DNA from: an uncultured Clostridia bacterium
GTDB taxonomy: Bacteria > Bacillota > Clostridia > UBA1381
Assembly: GCA_934444735.1 (NCBI GenBank)
Contig: CAKSDE010000032.1
Span: forward strand, 1 to 10,150
Length of the DNA: 10,150 nucleotides
Direction: 5' to 3'
The notes beneath the pieces are model-generated. The model was not told the origin of the DNA. It worked only from the letters and a program-made list of their open reading frames with translations, and did no database searches. Position numbers and translations under genes: made by a program. Every line of letters starts with the position of its first letter. The stretch's first letter is position 1. Positions 1 to 5,840 of the stretch are shown piece by piece.

Positions 1-48
1 CACTTGTGCGTTGCCAGTAGTATTAGGGCTATGCCCGAAAATGAAATA
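1..48 (+). mobile_element. possible right-end remnant of an IS200/IS605-type element
   Basis: No start or convincing protein can be assigned to this edge. It holds a small perfect hairpin, GGGC-TAT-GCCC at 26-36, directly before a larger hairpin with the same TAT loop at 49-67. Tandem subterminal hairpins downstream of a transposase are typical of IS200/IS605 elements, and the overall look resembles such ends in Clostridia as I remember them. The transposase itself would lie left of position 1 and cannot be seen. It could equally be the untranslated tail of an ordinary gene. Confidence 0.25.
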
Positions 49-79
49 CCACCCGCTATGCGGGTGGATATTTATTTTT
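49..79 (+). terminator. rho-independent terminator of the transcript entering from the left
   Basis: CCACCCGC at 49-56 pairs perfectly with GCGGGTGG at 60-67 around a TAT loop (8 bp, GC-rich). A T-rich tract at about 69-79 follows. This closes a rightward transcript whose gene lies outside the window. If the left edge is an IS200/IS605 end, this same hairpin would also be the subterminal structure of the element. Confidence 0.7.
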
Positions 80-166
80 TTGTATCATATTCACTCCGAT
101 TTTGACAACAGTTTGACAACATTTTATATGTTTTCTCGTGACTTTTCGTGACTTCTGAAAAGTAAT

Positions 167-207
167 GAAAAACCGCATAAACACTTTTACTTAAAGCATT
201 TATGCGG
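167..207 (-). terminator. terminator of the tRNA-Glu gene
   Basis: Read on the minus strand, CCGCATAAA (207-199) pairs with TTTATGCGG (181-173) in a perfect 9-bp stem around a 17-nt loop, followed by a T run at 172-168. It lies just downstream of the tRNA 3' end and fits its transcription terminator. Confidence 0.75.
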
Positions 208-217
208 AATTGGGTTG

Positions 218-292
218 TGGTGACCCGTAAGGGAATCGAACCCTTGTCGCCGCCGTGAGAGGGCGGAGTCTTAACCGCTTGACCAACGGGCC
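218..292 (-). tRNA. tRNA-Glu (anticodon CTC)
   Basis: The minus strand folds as a complete cloverleaf. The acceptor stem GGCCCGT pairs with ACGGGTC (G1-C72, with a G2-U71 wobble). The anticodon stem is CCGCC/GGCGG around the loop CTCTCAC, which puts anticodon CTC at window positions 257-259. The T-arm contains GGGTTCGATTCCC. The discriminator A (221) is followed by an encoded CCA (220-218). CTC reads the GAG glutamate codon. The gene stands alone, with its own promoter at 306-334 and terminator at 167-207. Confidence 0.95.
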
Positions 293-305
293 AAATCACT
301 TAATA

Positions 306-334
306 ATTTTAACACAATTAAATCGATTTGTCAA
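306..334 (-). promoter_or_regulatory. sigma-A promoter of tRNA-Glu
   Basis: On the minus strand, TTGACA (334-329) is separated by exactly 17 nt from TAAAAT (311-306). Transcription would begin near 299, about 7 nt before the first base of the tRNA. It diverges from the spore protein promoter at 371-399. Confidence 0.85.
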
Positions 335-370
335 TAGGAAAATATAAATTTTTTTGGTAAATTTTTTTTA

Positions 371-399
371 GAATATAAAAAGCATTTGTGAGCAAAATA
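371..399 (+). promoter_or_regulatory. sigma-G-like (forespore) promoter of the spore protein gene
   Basis: GAATA (371-375) fits the sigma-G -35 consensus GHATR exactly. After 17 nt, CAAAATA (393-399) matches the -10 consensus CATHHTA at 6 of 7 positions. The predicted start near 406 coincides with a perfect 6-bp hairpin (TAGCCG at 406-411, CGGCTA at 417-422), which would cap the 5' end of the mRNA. Sigma-G control is the known mode for alpha/beta SASP genes. The assignment rests on motif, spacing and gene identity. Confidence 0.6.
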
Positions 400-475
400 T
401 GAATGTAGCCGCAAGACGGCTATAAAAAATAAAAAACGGATACACCAGATATCCAAAAAGATGGAGGAAAAGAAA

Positions 476-673
476 ATGGCAAAGAATAAGATTGTTGTTC
501 CTGAGGCAAAGAAAGCTATGGAAAATTTCAAGATGGAAGCTGCAAATGAAGTAGGCGTTAACTTAAAGCAGGGCTATAACGGCGACTTGACTTCAAGACA
601 GGCAGGTTCTGTAGGCGGTCAGATGGTTAAAAAGATGATCGAAGATTACGAAAACAAAATCAAACAAAACTAA
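476..673 (+). CDS. alpha/beta-type small acid-soluble spore protein (SASP)
   Basis: This 65-aa protein coats spore DNA in the forespore, protecting it from UV and other damage, and is degraded at germination to supply amino acids. The family signature is clear: the N-terminal segment KIVVPEAKKAM, the germination-protease region EAANEVGVNL (residues 21-30), and the DNA-binding segment GYNGDLTSRQAGSVGG followed by MVKKMIEDYE. The length is typical of the family. An in-frame ATG lies at 461, but GGAGG at 463-467 sits 8 nt before the ATG at 476, so 476 is taken as the start; at 461 the ribosome binding site would be inside the gene. The residue after the first Glu of the protease site is Ala instead of the usual Ile or Phe. 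It is monocistronic, with a sigma-G-like promoter upstream. The family is certain; which ssp paralogue it is cannot be told. Confidence 0.96.
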   Translation: MAKNKIVVPEAKKAMENFKMEAANEVGVNLKQGYNGDLTSRQAGSVGGQMVKKMIEDYENKIKQN

Positions 674-712
674 CTTGATTTTAACGATTTAATTTAACCT
701 TTAAGACAAGTA

Positions 713-783
713 TTTTCTGCATTTTAAGAATAAACCGTATTGGTGTTAACCTAAAAAACTTTTGATTCTGAAAATGCAGAAAA
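713..783. repeat. 19-nt inverted repeat with 33-nt spacer in a gene-free region
   Basis: The arms 713-731 and 765-783 are complementary at 18 of 19 positions (core TTTTCTGCATTTT against AAAATGCAGAAAA). No T run follows on the plus strand, so this is not a normal terminator. It lies 40 nt after the SASP stop codon and before a second long hairpin. It could be a structured 3' UTR, a small RNA or a miniature element remnant. Confidence 0.6.
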
Positions 784-798
784 ACAAATACCGGAAAA

Positions 799-852
799 GG
801 AAAACACTTCACGACTTTTATGAACTGTCGTGAGGTGTTTTCCGTATATTTT
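799..852. terminator. long hairpin, probable terminator of the SASP transcript
   Basis: The arm at 799-815 (GGAAAACACTTCACGAC) pairs with 827-843 over 17 bp with one G-U wobble, around an 11-nt loop. The A-rich 5' arm and TTTT at the end of the 3' arm, followed by the T-rich 844-852, suit termination in the plus direction; the reverse strand also shows a T-containing tail. A further short palindrome, CCGTAT/ATACGG, lies at 842-859. The rest of 674-949 shows nothing gene-like. Confidence 0.55.
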
Positions 853-949
853 AATACGGATAAGCTATTGGAGCTTTTAAGAAAATGTAAGTTTTTTTGC
901 AATCCTATGGTTAATTATCCAAACATCAGTGCAGAATATCCGAAAATTA

Positions 950-978
950 TTGACAAATTGCTTTTTGCGTGTTATTAT
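950..978 (+). promoter_or_regulatory. strong sigma-A promoter upstream of the small ORF and XRE regulator
   Basis: TTGACA (950-955) and TATTAT (973-978; 5 of 6 to TATAAT) are spaced by exactly 17 nt. The start would be near 985, leaving a short leader of about 35 nt before the small ORF at 1021. No other good promoter was seen in front of the XRE gene, so this one probably drives both. Confidence 0.8.
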
Positions 979-1020
979 TCATTTTAGGAAAGTTTTTTGC
1001 TGATTTTAGGAGGTATTGAA

Positions 1021-1155
1021 ATGTTACATGACAAGATTAAAAGTATAATTAAAACTTTTATGATAGGATATATTGACAAAAGTACAGATGATGCGGTTAG
1101 CTTTTATATTGATGATCGGTCAGACACAGGTTTCGGAAATATAACAATTGAGTAG
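1021..1155 (+). CDS. small protein or leader peptide of unknown function (44 aa)
   Basis: This ORF starts with ATG, has an excellent ribosome binding site (AGGAGGT at 1008-1014, 6 nt upstream) and lies just behind a strong promoter, so it is very likely translated. The product begins MLHDKIKSIIKTFM and ends GFGNITIE. It has no signal peptide or membrane segment and I do not recognise it. It ends with TAG, while the other complete genes here end with TAA or TGA. The same frame stays open for 34 more codons after the TAG, to a TAA at 1258-1260 that abuts the ribosome binding site of the XRE gene. The 44-aa form may therefore be a real small protein or leader peptide, a gene broken by a TGG-to-TAG change, or a recoded gene. 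A terminator-like hairpin lies 35 nt after the TAG. Confidence 0.6.
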   Translation: MLHDKIKSIIKTFMIGYIDKSTDDAVSFYIDDRSDTGFGNITIE

Positions 1156-1189
1156 GGTTGTTCATATTGGGGAGCAAAAAAGATTATAG

Positions 1190-1226
1190 AGGAACTTTGG
1201 ACAGGGCTGTCGGGAGTTCCTTTTTT
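1190..1226 (+). terminator. terminator or attenuator between the small ORF and the XRE regulator
   Basis: AGGAACT (1190-1196) pairs with AGTTCCT (1215-1221). An inner stem, GACAG at 1200-1204 with CTGTC at 1207-1211, extends it, and a run of six T follows at 1221-1226. Its place between promoter and regulator gene means that it must be read through, or regulated, for the regulator to be expressed from 950-978. Confidence 0.7.
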
Positions 1227-1272
1227 GAACCTGAAACAAAAATTATCTAAAAAACTATAAGGAATGAGCATT

Positions 1273-2697
1273 ATGGAATCAAACACATTCGGACAATTTT
1301 TAAGAAGGGTAATTGAAAAAAGAAATTTAAGTGCGGCAAAGATAGCAGAGCTTACGGGAAATAAAAGCAAAACCTCTGTTGTCCGTCTTTTGAATGACAA
1401 AAGCAGCCCGAAAACCATTCTGAAATTTGCCGAGACTCTGGCAGAGGTTATAGACTTAAGCGAAGATGAAAAAGAATGTATGAATCATATCCTTGCCGGA
1501 AACACTGCATCTCCTGCCCGAAAAGCGGCAATGGATAATTTACTGAATCTTTTTAAAGCAAACGGCGGAAAAAGAAAGTATACCGAAAATGTATGCATGG
1601 CGTATAACAGCAAACCGACGGACAAAAAGATTTCGCTTGATGATTTATTTAATATTTGTCTTGACCGCAAAAGTCTTATCATAATCGAGGACGTGGTAAG
1701 TGAGGAGCTTGTTTTTGCGCTGGACAGAATAATTCACGAGACGGCTGCAAGAGAATTTTCACCAAAGATAAACCAATTCTTTAAATTTGATGAGGGCATT
1801 GAGGCAAAAGGCAAACAGCTTTTATCTCTTATGAAGCTTTCGACATATATGGAATACAATGCATATGAGGTCAGGCACAGATTTGAGATGGAAAAGAAAA
1901 TTATAATTTTAACTTTCTATGAAAATATTATTCATATGCGGCTGATTGAATTTGCCGGTGCGAATAGGTTCTTTTGCAGTGATACAGAGATAACGGAGAT
2001 TTTTTATAAGCATTTGTGCTATAGGCAAAATCTTTTAAAGGAACATTCGGCTGCACTGCGAAGTGAACCTATGAAACAGGAACAACTCTTAGAAACCTTG
2101 AAAGTTATGGAGTCATATGACGCGATGCCGGCATTGCAGATAAATTCAACACCACCGTATATGTTCATACCGTTCGACATTCAAATAAGATTATTCGAGG
2201 ATTGCAATTATATCGGTCTCGGAAAGGAACACCCGTATATACAGCCTATGTATAAGCTGTTGGAGTCACGCGCAGAGTTTATAAAGAATACACCGATTGA
2301 GAGAAAAATGATTTTTACTCTTGACGGACTTAAAAGTTTTTTCAAAAACGGAAAAACAGGCGATTATTTTCGCCCGTTCGATCCGCTGACACTCGATGAG
2401 TGCAGGATAACTTTAAAAAATCTGATTAACAAAGATGGAGTCGAGTGTAAAATCTTAAAAGAGGAATTTTCGATATATGATACTGAGTTTATTGTGTTCG
2501 GAGATAGAAATATAGTTATTTATGACCCGATTTGGGGCTGGTGGAAAGGGAGCACAAGAGCAGAACTGGAAAATAAGCGCATGGCAGGTGTTCTGACGGA
2601 TTTTTATAACGAGGTTCTTTGGAAAAAGTGCTGCTACAATAAAGACGAGAGCAGAAAAATCATGGAGGATATGATAGAGAATAAAACCATATTTTAA
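1273..2697 (+). CDS. XRE-family DNA-binding regulator with large uncharacterised C-terminal region
   Basis: The N-terminal 65 residues form a Cro/C1-type helix-turn-helix: FGQFLRRVIEKRNLS, then AAKIAELTG (helix 2, about 21-29) and the recognition helix KTSVVRLLND (about 33-42). It should bind DNA in the cytoplasm. The remaining roughly 400 residues match no domain I recognise. They are soluble, with no membrane segment, and rich in aromatic and charged residues, with a striking WGWWKG near the C-terminus. Such large C-terminal regions in XRE proteins often sense a ligand or mediate oligomerisation; this is family knowledge and not visible here. ATG at 1264 is possible, but AAGGAA at 1259-1264 overlaps it, whereas ATG at 1273 has that site at a normal distance, giving 474 aa. 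It follows the small ORF and the hairpin at 1190-1226, and probably shares their promoter. Targets are unknown; autoregulation or control of the neighbouring surface-protein genes would be a guess. Confidence 0.8.
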   Translation: MESNTFGQFLRRVIEKRNLSAAKIAELTGNKSKTSVVRLLNDKSSPKTILKFAETLAEVIDLSEDEKECMNHILAGNTASPARKAAMDNLLNLFKANGGKRKYTENVCMAYNSKPTDKKISLDDLFNICLDRKSLIIIEDVVSEELVFALDRIIHETAAREFSPKINQFFKFDEGIEAKGKQLLSLMKLSTYMEYNAYEVRHRFEMEKKIIILTFYENIIHMRLIEFAGANRFFCSDTEITEIFYKHLCYRQNLLKEHSAALRSEPMKQEQLLETLKVMESYDAMPALQINSTPPYMFIPFDIQIRLFEDCNYIGLGKEHPYIQPMYKLLESRAEFIKNTPIERKMIFTLDGLKSFFKNGKTGDYFRPFDPLTLDECRITLKNLINKDGVECKILKEEFSIYDTEFIVFGDRNIVIYDPIWGWWKGSTRAELENKRMAGVLTDFYNEVLWKKCCYNKDESRKIMEDMIENKTIF

Positions 2698-2746
2698 CAA
2701 AAAATATTCAGCTGACACACTTGGAATACGCATTGGCGGACTTTAC

Positions 2747-2789
2747 ACAGGTGATTGTAATTTTAATGTTGCAATCACCTGTTTTTTTT
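2747..2789 (+). terminator. rho-independent terminator after the XRE regulator
   Basis: ACAGGTGATTG (2747-2757) pairs perfectly with CAATCACCTGT (2772-2782) in an 11-bp stem with a 14-nt loop, followed by eight consecutive T at 2782-2789. It separates the regulator unit from the SLH gene. Confidence 0.92.
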
Positions 2790-2804
2790 GCCATAAATTA
2801 CAGC

Positions 2805-2833
2805 TTGAAATTCTTCGGGGGATAGTGTATTAT
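2805..2833 (+). promoter_or_regulatory. sigma-A promoter of the SLH/S-layer-like gene
   Basis: TTGAAA (2805-2810), a 17-nt spacer and TATTAT (2828-2833) form a good promoter; TATAAT at 2831-2836 is an overlapping alternative with a 20-nt spacer. Transcription from near 2840 would leave a leader of about 138 nt before the ATG at 2979, which is long for a Firmicute mRNA. Confidence 0.7.
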
Positions 2834-2883
2834 AATAATCGTGGTTGACATAATTCAGAAAAAGCAACTCAGAAAGGCGAGAT

Positions 2884-2910
2884 ATGAGTGATTTTGTTAA
2901 TGTTATGTAA
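2884..2910 (+). CDS. possible 8-codon upstream ORF in the SLH gene leader
   Basis: ATG at 2884 is preceded 6 nt upstream by AAGG (2874-2877) and encodes MSDFVNVM before TAA. It lies inside the predicted leader of the SLH gene. Such a short ORF occurs easily by chance; only the ribosome binding site and its position support it. Confidence 0.2.
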   Translation: MSDFVNVM

Positions 2911-2930
2911 ACCTGATATGTATTGGTAAA

Positions 2931-2954
2931 GGGTATCCGTTTGGAGGGTATCCG
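2931..2954 (+). promoter_or_regulatory. self-complementary direct repeat in the leader of the SLH gene
   Basis: GGGTATCCG occurs at 2931-2939 and 2946-2954. The 8-nt core GGGTATCC is self-complementary when two G-U pairs are allowed, so the two copies can form an 8-bp RNA hairpin with a 7-nt loop just 10 nt before the AAAGGAGG ribosome binding site (2965-2972). It may stabilise the mRNA or tune translation; it could also be a tandem protein-binding site. Confidence 0.4.
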
Positions 2955-2978
2955 GGAAAAAATAAAAGGAGGAACAAT

Positions 2979-5549
2979 ATGAAGGGTTTAAAGAAATTTA
3001 TAGCTTCAACAACACTTCTTGCGGCAATGGCGGCACAGGCAACATCGTTCGCGGTTATTCTGCCCGAGGACATCATTGGAACAAAGTACGAAGAACCTGT
3101 ACAGATTCTTGCGGCTTTGAATCTTATGGTCGGTGATGAGAACGGTGAGCTCAGACTCAACGACACTATCAAGCGTTCAGAGGTTACAAAGCTGGTTGTC
3201 CATGCAATGGGGATGGACGGTCTGGCGGAAAACTCAAAGGGATATTCGGTATTCCCCGATGTTTCGACAGATCACTGGGCTGTAGGGTATATCAATGTGG
3301 CGAATACTCACGGCTGGGTAATCGGTGACGATACCGGAAGATTCAGACCCGACGCGAGAATAACCTATGCCGAAGCGATGACGCTTTTTGTACGTGCGAC
3401 AGGCTATGAGCCGATGGCACTTTCGCGCGGCGGCTATCCGAACGGATATGTGGCAACAGCAGGTGAGAACGGCTTGGCGGACAATGTCGGCGGAGCTATA
3501 AAAGAGGGCATCACAAGAGGCAATGTTGCGATATTGACTCACAATGCTCTTGAAACAAAGCTTATGGAGAGAAAGGGATTCGGTCAGAACGAATCTTATG
3601 AAATAACAGACAAAACCCTGCTTGCCGACAAGATGGAGGTCGATAAGCTTAAAGGCCAGATAACAGCTGTTCAGAACTCAAGCATAGACGGAACAGCAAA
3701 CTTGAAAAAGGGACAGATAAAAATAAACGATACCGTTTATGAAACAGCATACAATATAAATTCACTGCTCGGATATAATGTTGAGTATTATGTGAAGGAA
3801 AACAGCAAGGGTGAAGATGAAGTGCTTTTGGCACTGCCGCAGAAGGGCAGCAACAGCACGGAGGAAATTTCGGCGGATCTCTTTGAAAAGATTACCGAGA
3901 AAAATTCGTATAAAGCTCTTGAATACTACAAGACCGAAACTTCTTCAAAGACAACAACCGTATCCTTGGAAAAGAACGCAAAGCTTATCTATAACGGCAA
4001 GAGCGAAACAATGAGCGATGATCTTTTAAATATGAAGGATAAGTCGGGAAGCATAAGACTTCTTGATACCGACAAAAACGGAAGATACGACATCGTATTT
4101 GTAAGCGATTACTATAACATGGTGGTTGACGAAGTGACGGCTACAAAGAAGATTATCGACAAATACAGTGCGCCGACATTAAAGCTTGACGATGAAGATG
4201 ACAACATCTCATTCAGACTTATGTACGGTGTGCAGGAGATAAGCCTGGATCAGTTAAGAGAATACGACGTTTTGTCGGTTGCGGCGAGCCTTGATAAAGA
4301 GGTTTATGAGATTGAAGTCGCAAGAAACAGCATAAGCGGCAAGATTACCGGTGTTGACAGTGACGGAGTATATATCGGAAGTAAATTGTATAAGCCTGCT
4401 CCGAACTATGACGGTAATCTGAATCTTAACACAGAGGGAACATTCTATCTCGATATATTCGGAAAAATTGCGGGTGTTGATACAAAAACAGCAACAGGTA
4501 GTAGTTATGCGTACCTTATAAAGGCGTATACGGATAACAATACAGATGACACAACATTAAAGATTTTCACCGAAAACGGAAAAGAAACATCTGTAAAGAC
4601 TGCCGAAAAGATCAGATTTAACGGTAAGTCCTCACAGCTTGCGTCAAACGTTGTAAAAGAACTGCAAAACGCAGGTGAAACAACAAAGCAGCTTATAACT
4701 TACACCACAAACTCAAACGATGAGATTGTAACCTTAAATACTGCTTTGGATAACAGTGAAACAGGAACTGTAAACGAGAACAAGTTCACATTGAATTATA
4801 AGCTTAATGACGCGAAGTACAACGCAACTTTGAAAAAGCTCGGAAATGTAAGAGTGGATTCCGAAACCGTTATATTCGATATTCAGAAAGACTCAAAGGA
4901 TTACAGCATTGCGAATATCGATATGTTTGAGGACGAGCAGAAGTACAATGTAATGGTTTATGATATGAGCGAAAACTTCACGGCAAAAGCGATAGTTGTA
5001 ACAGGTGCGGAATTTGTTACAAATGCGGATTCGTCAATCGCGGTTGTTGATAAGATTTCACAGGTAACAAACACTGACGATGAGATTGTAGATAAGCTTT
5101 ATGCATATCAGGACGGAAAAGCGATTGAGTTAAATGCCGAAGAGTCGGGTACACTTGTAAAAGACGGCAGCAAGCCTTTGCAGACAGGTGATATTATTCA
5201 GTATAAGCTCAACTCAAAAGGAGAAATCGCGGCTGTGAGAGTTCTTTTGGACATCACACAAAAGACAAACGAAAAACAGGAAAATCCGGTTGAGAACCTT
5301 GAGATTATTTACGGTAAAGTAACCAAGAAATTTACAAACTCGATAAACGTGACCGTATCAAACGGTGCGGTTCAGAATATCCAGATACCGAACGATGTTA
5401 CGGTATACAGCGTTGATACAACAAAGACGAAAAATAGCGTAAGCGTTGCGACACGCGGCGATATTCAGACCTTTGATGAGGAAGAAAACAACAGAGTGTT
5501 TATAAAGATCTATAAAGATGAAGTAAAAGAAATTGTAACCGTAAAATAA
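2979..5549 (+). CDS. SLH-domain surface protein, probable S-layer-type protein (856 aa)
   Basis: This is an exported protein. Residues 1-25 form a signal peptide (KGLKK, a hydrophobic core, likely cleavage after TSFA). Three SLH domains follow at about 26-80, 91-144 and 150-195. The second is the most typical: FPDVSTDHWAVGYINVA, then GRFRPDARITYAEA. SLH triplets bind pyruvylated secondary cell-wall polymer and hold the protein on the cell surface. The remaining 650 residues are acidic and Thr/Lys/Asp-rich, I saw no cysteine, and they look like repeated beta-rich modules starting with segments such as KLKGQITAV and GKITGVDSDGVYIG. No catalytic motif is recognised. This composition, the strong AAAGGAGG site, the long structured leader and the solitary strong terminator suit an abundant S-layer protein. 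The TRAE-like motifs are degenerate (KRSE, TYAE, TRGN). SLH anchoring is near certain; the S-layer role is inferred. Confidence 0.88.
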   Translation: MKGLKKFIASTTLLAAMAAQATSFAVILPEDIIGTKYEEPVQILAALNLMVGDENGELRLNDTIKRSEVTKLVVHAMGMDGLAENSKGYSVFPDVSTDHWAVGYINVANTHGWVIGDDTGRFRPDARITYAEAMTLFVRATGYEPMALSRGGYPNGYVATAGENGLADNVGGAIKEGITRGNVAILTHNALETKLMERKGFGQNESYEITDKTLLADKMEVDKLKGQITAVQNSSIDGTANLKKGQIKINDTVYETAYNINSLLGYNVEYYVKENSKGEDEVLLALPQKGSNSTEEISADLFEKITEKNSYKALEYYKTETSSKTTTVSLEKNAKLIYNGKSETMSDDLLNMKDKSGSIRLLDTDKNGRYDIVFVSDYYNMVVDEVTATKKIIDKYSAPTLKLDDEDDNISFRLMYGVQEISLDQLREYDVLSVAASLDKEVYEIEVARNSISGKITGVDSDGVYIGSKLYKPAPNYDGNLNLNTEGTFYLDIFGKIAGVDTKTATGSSYAYLIKAYTDNNTDDTTLKIFTENGKETSVKTAEKIRFNGKSSQLASNVVKELQNAGETTKQLITYTTNSNDEIVTLNTALDNSETGTVNENKFTLNYKLNDAKYNATLKKLGNVRVDSETVIFDIQKDSKDYSIANIDMFEDEQKYNVMVYDMSENFTAKAIVVTGAEFVTNADSSIAVVDKISQVTNTDDEIVDKLYAYQDGKAIELNAEESGTLVKDGSKPLQTGDIIQYKLNSKGEIAAVRVLLDITQKTNEKQENPVENLEIIYGKVTKKFTNSINVTVSNGAVQNIQIPNDVTVYSVDTTKTKNSVSVATRGDIQTFDEEENNRVFIKIYKDEVKEIVTVK

Positions 5550-5593
5550 TCTGCCGAAACAACAATATCTCTTCTATTCTTTGTACCATTATT

Positions 5594-5640
5594 AACGAAT
5601 AAAAATATCCCCCCATGCGCGGGGGATATTTTTATTCGTT
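5594..5640. terminator. perfect 20-bp terminator stem after the SLH gene
   Basis: The arm at 5594-5613 is the exact reverse complement of 5621-5640 (20 of 20 bp) around a 7-nt loop. The stem has a C5/G5 core flanked by A-rich and T-rich tracts, so it works on either strand. It ends the SLH transcript and insulates it from the downstream operon. Confidence 0.93.
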
Positions 5641-5749
5641 TTGTGCTTGTATGAGACATTTAGGTTATTGTATTACATGAACTTTTTTGTTACAATATTT
5701 AAGAATCAACTGTTTTATGTTTGAAAATCATGGTTTTTATCACTAAGGA

Positions 5750-5779
5750 TTGACACGTGTATGTGAAATATGATATAAT
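5750..5779 (+). promoter_or_regulatory. consensus sigma-A promoter of the two-gene carbohydrate operon
   Basis: TTGACA (5750-5755) and TATAAT (5774-5779) are both perfect consensus hexamers with an 18-nt spacer. The start would be near 5786, giving a leader of about 55 nt. No clear operator palindrome was seen around it. Positions 5641-5749 show nothing else I can support. Confidence 0.88.
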
Positions 5780-5840
5780 CTCTGCATAAGATGGCGAGAT
5801 AATTTGAGGAATTTTAATAGGATTGGAGAATAAAATTATC

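Noticed and set aside
72..299. 75-aa minus-strand ORF covering the tRNA
   Set aside because: It includes the whole tRNA-Glu gene and its terminator, so it is not coding.
438..454. GGATA/TATCC hairpin before the SASP ribosome binding site
   Set aside because: Only 5 bp, AT-rich and without context; this is expected by chance.
681..902. 73-aa ORF on the minus strand in the gene-free interval
   Set aside because: It runs through two long inverted repeats, has no clear ribosome binding site and a low-complexity translation; the hairpins explain the open frame.
2845..2850. Perfect TTGACA as a second promoter for the SLH gene
   Set aside because: The region 16-18 nt downstream (around 2868-2873) reads CTCAGA and holds no -10 hexamer.
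2840..2978. Cyclic-di-GMP or other known riboswitch in the SLH gene leader
   Set aside because: The conserved core sequences of GEMM-type and other riboswitches I know are absent; only the short self-complementary repeat is seen.
2876..5801. Shared 9-mer GGCGAGATA in the leaders of the SLH gene and the operon (2876-2884 and 5793-5801)
   Set aside because: Many 9-mers recur by chance in 10 kb, and the flanking bases do not match.
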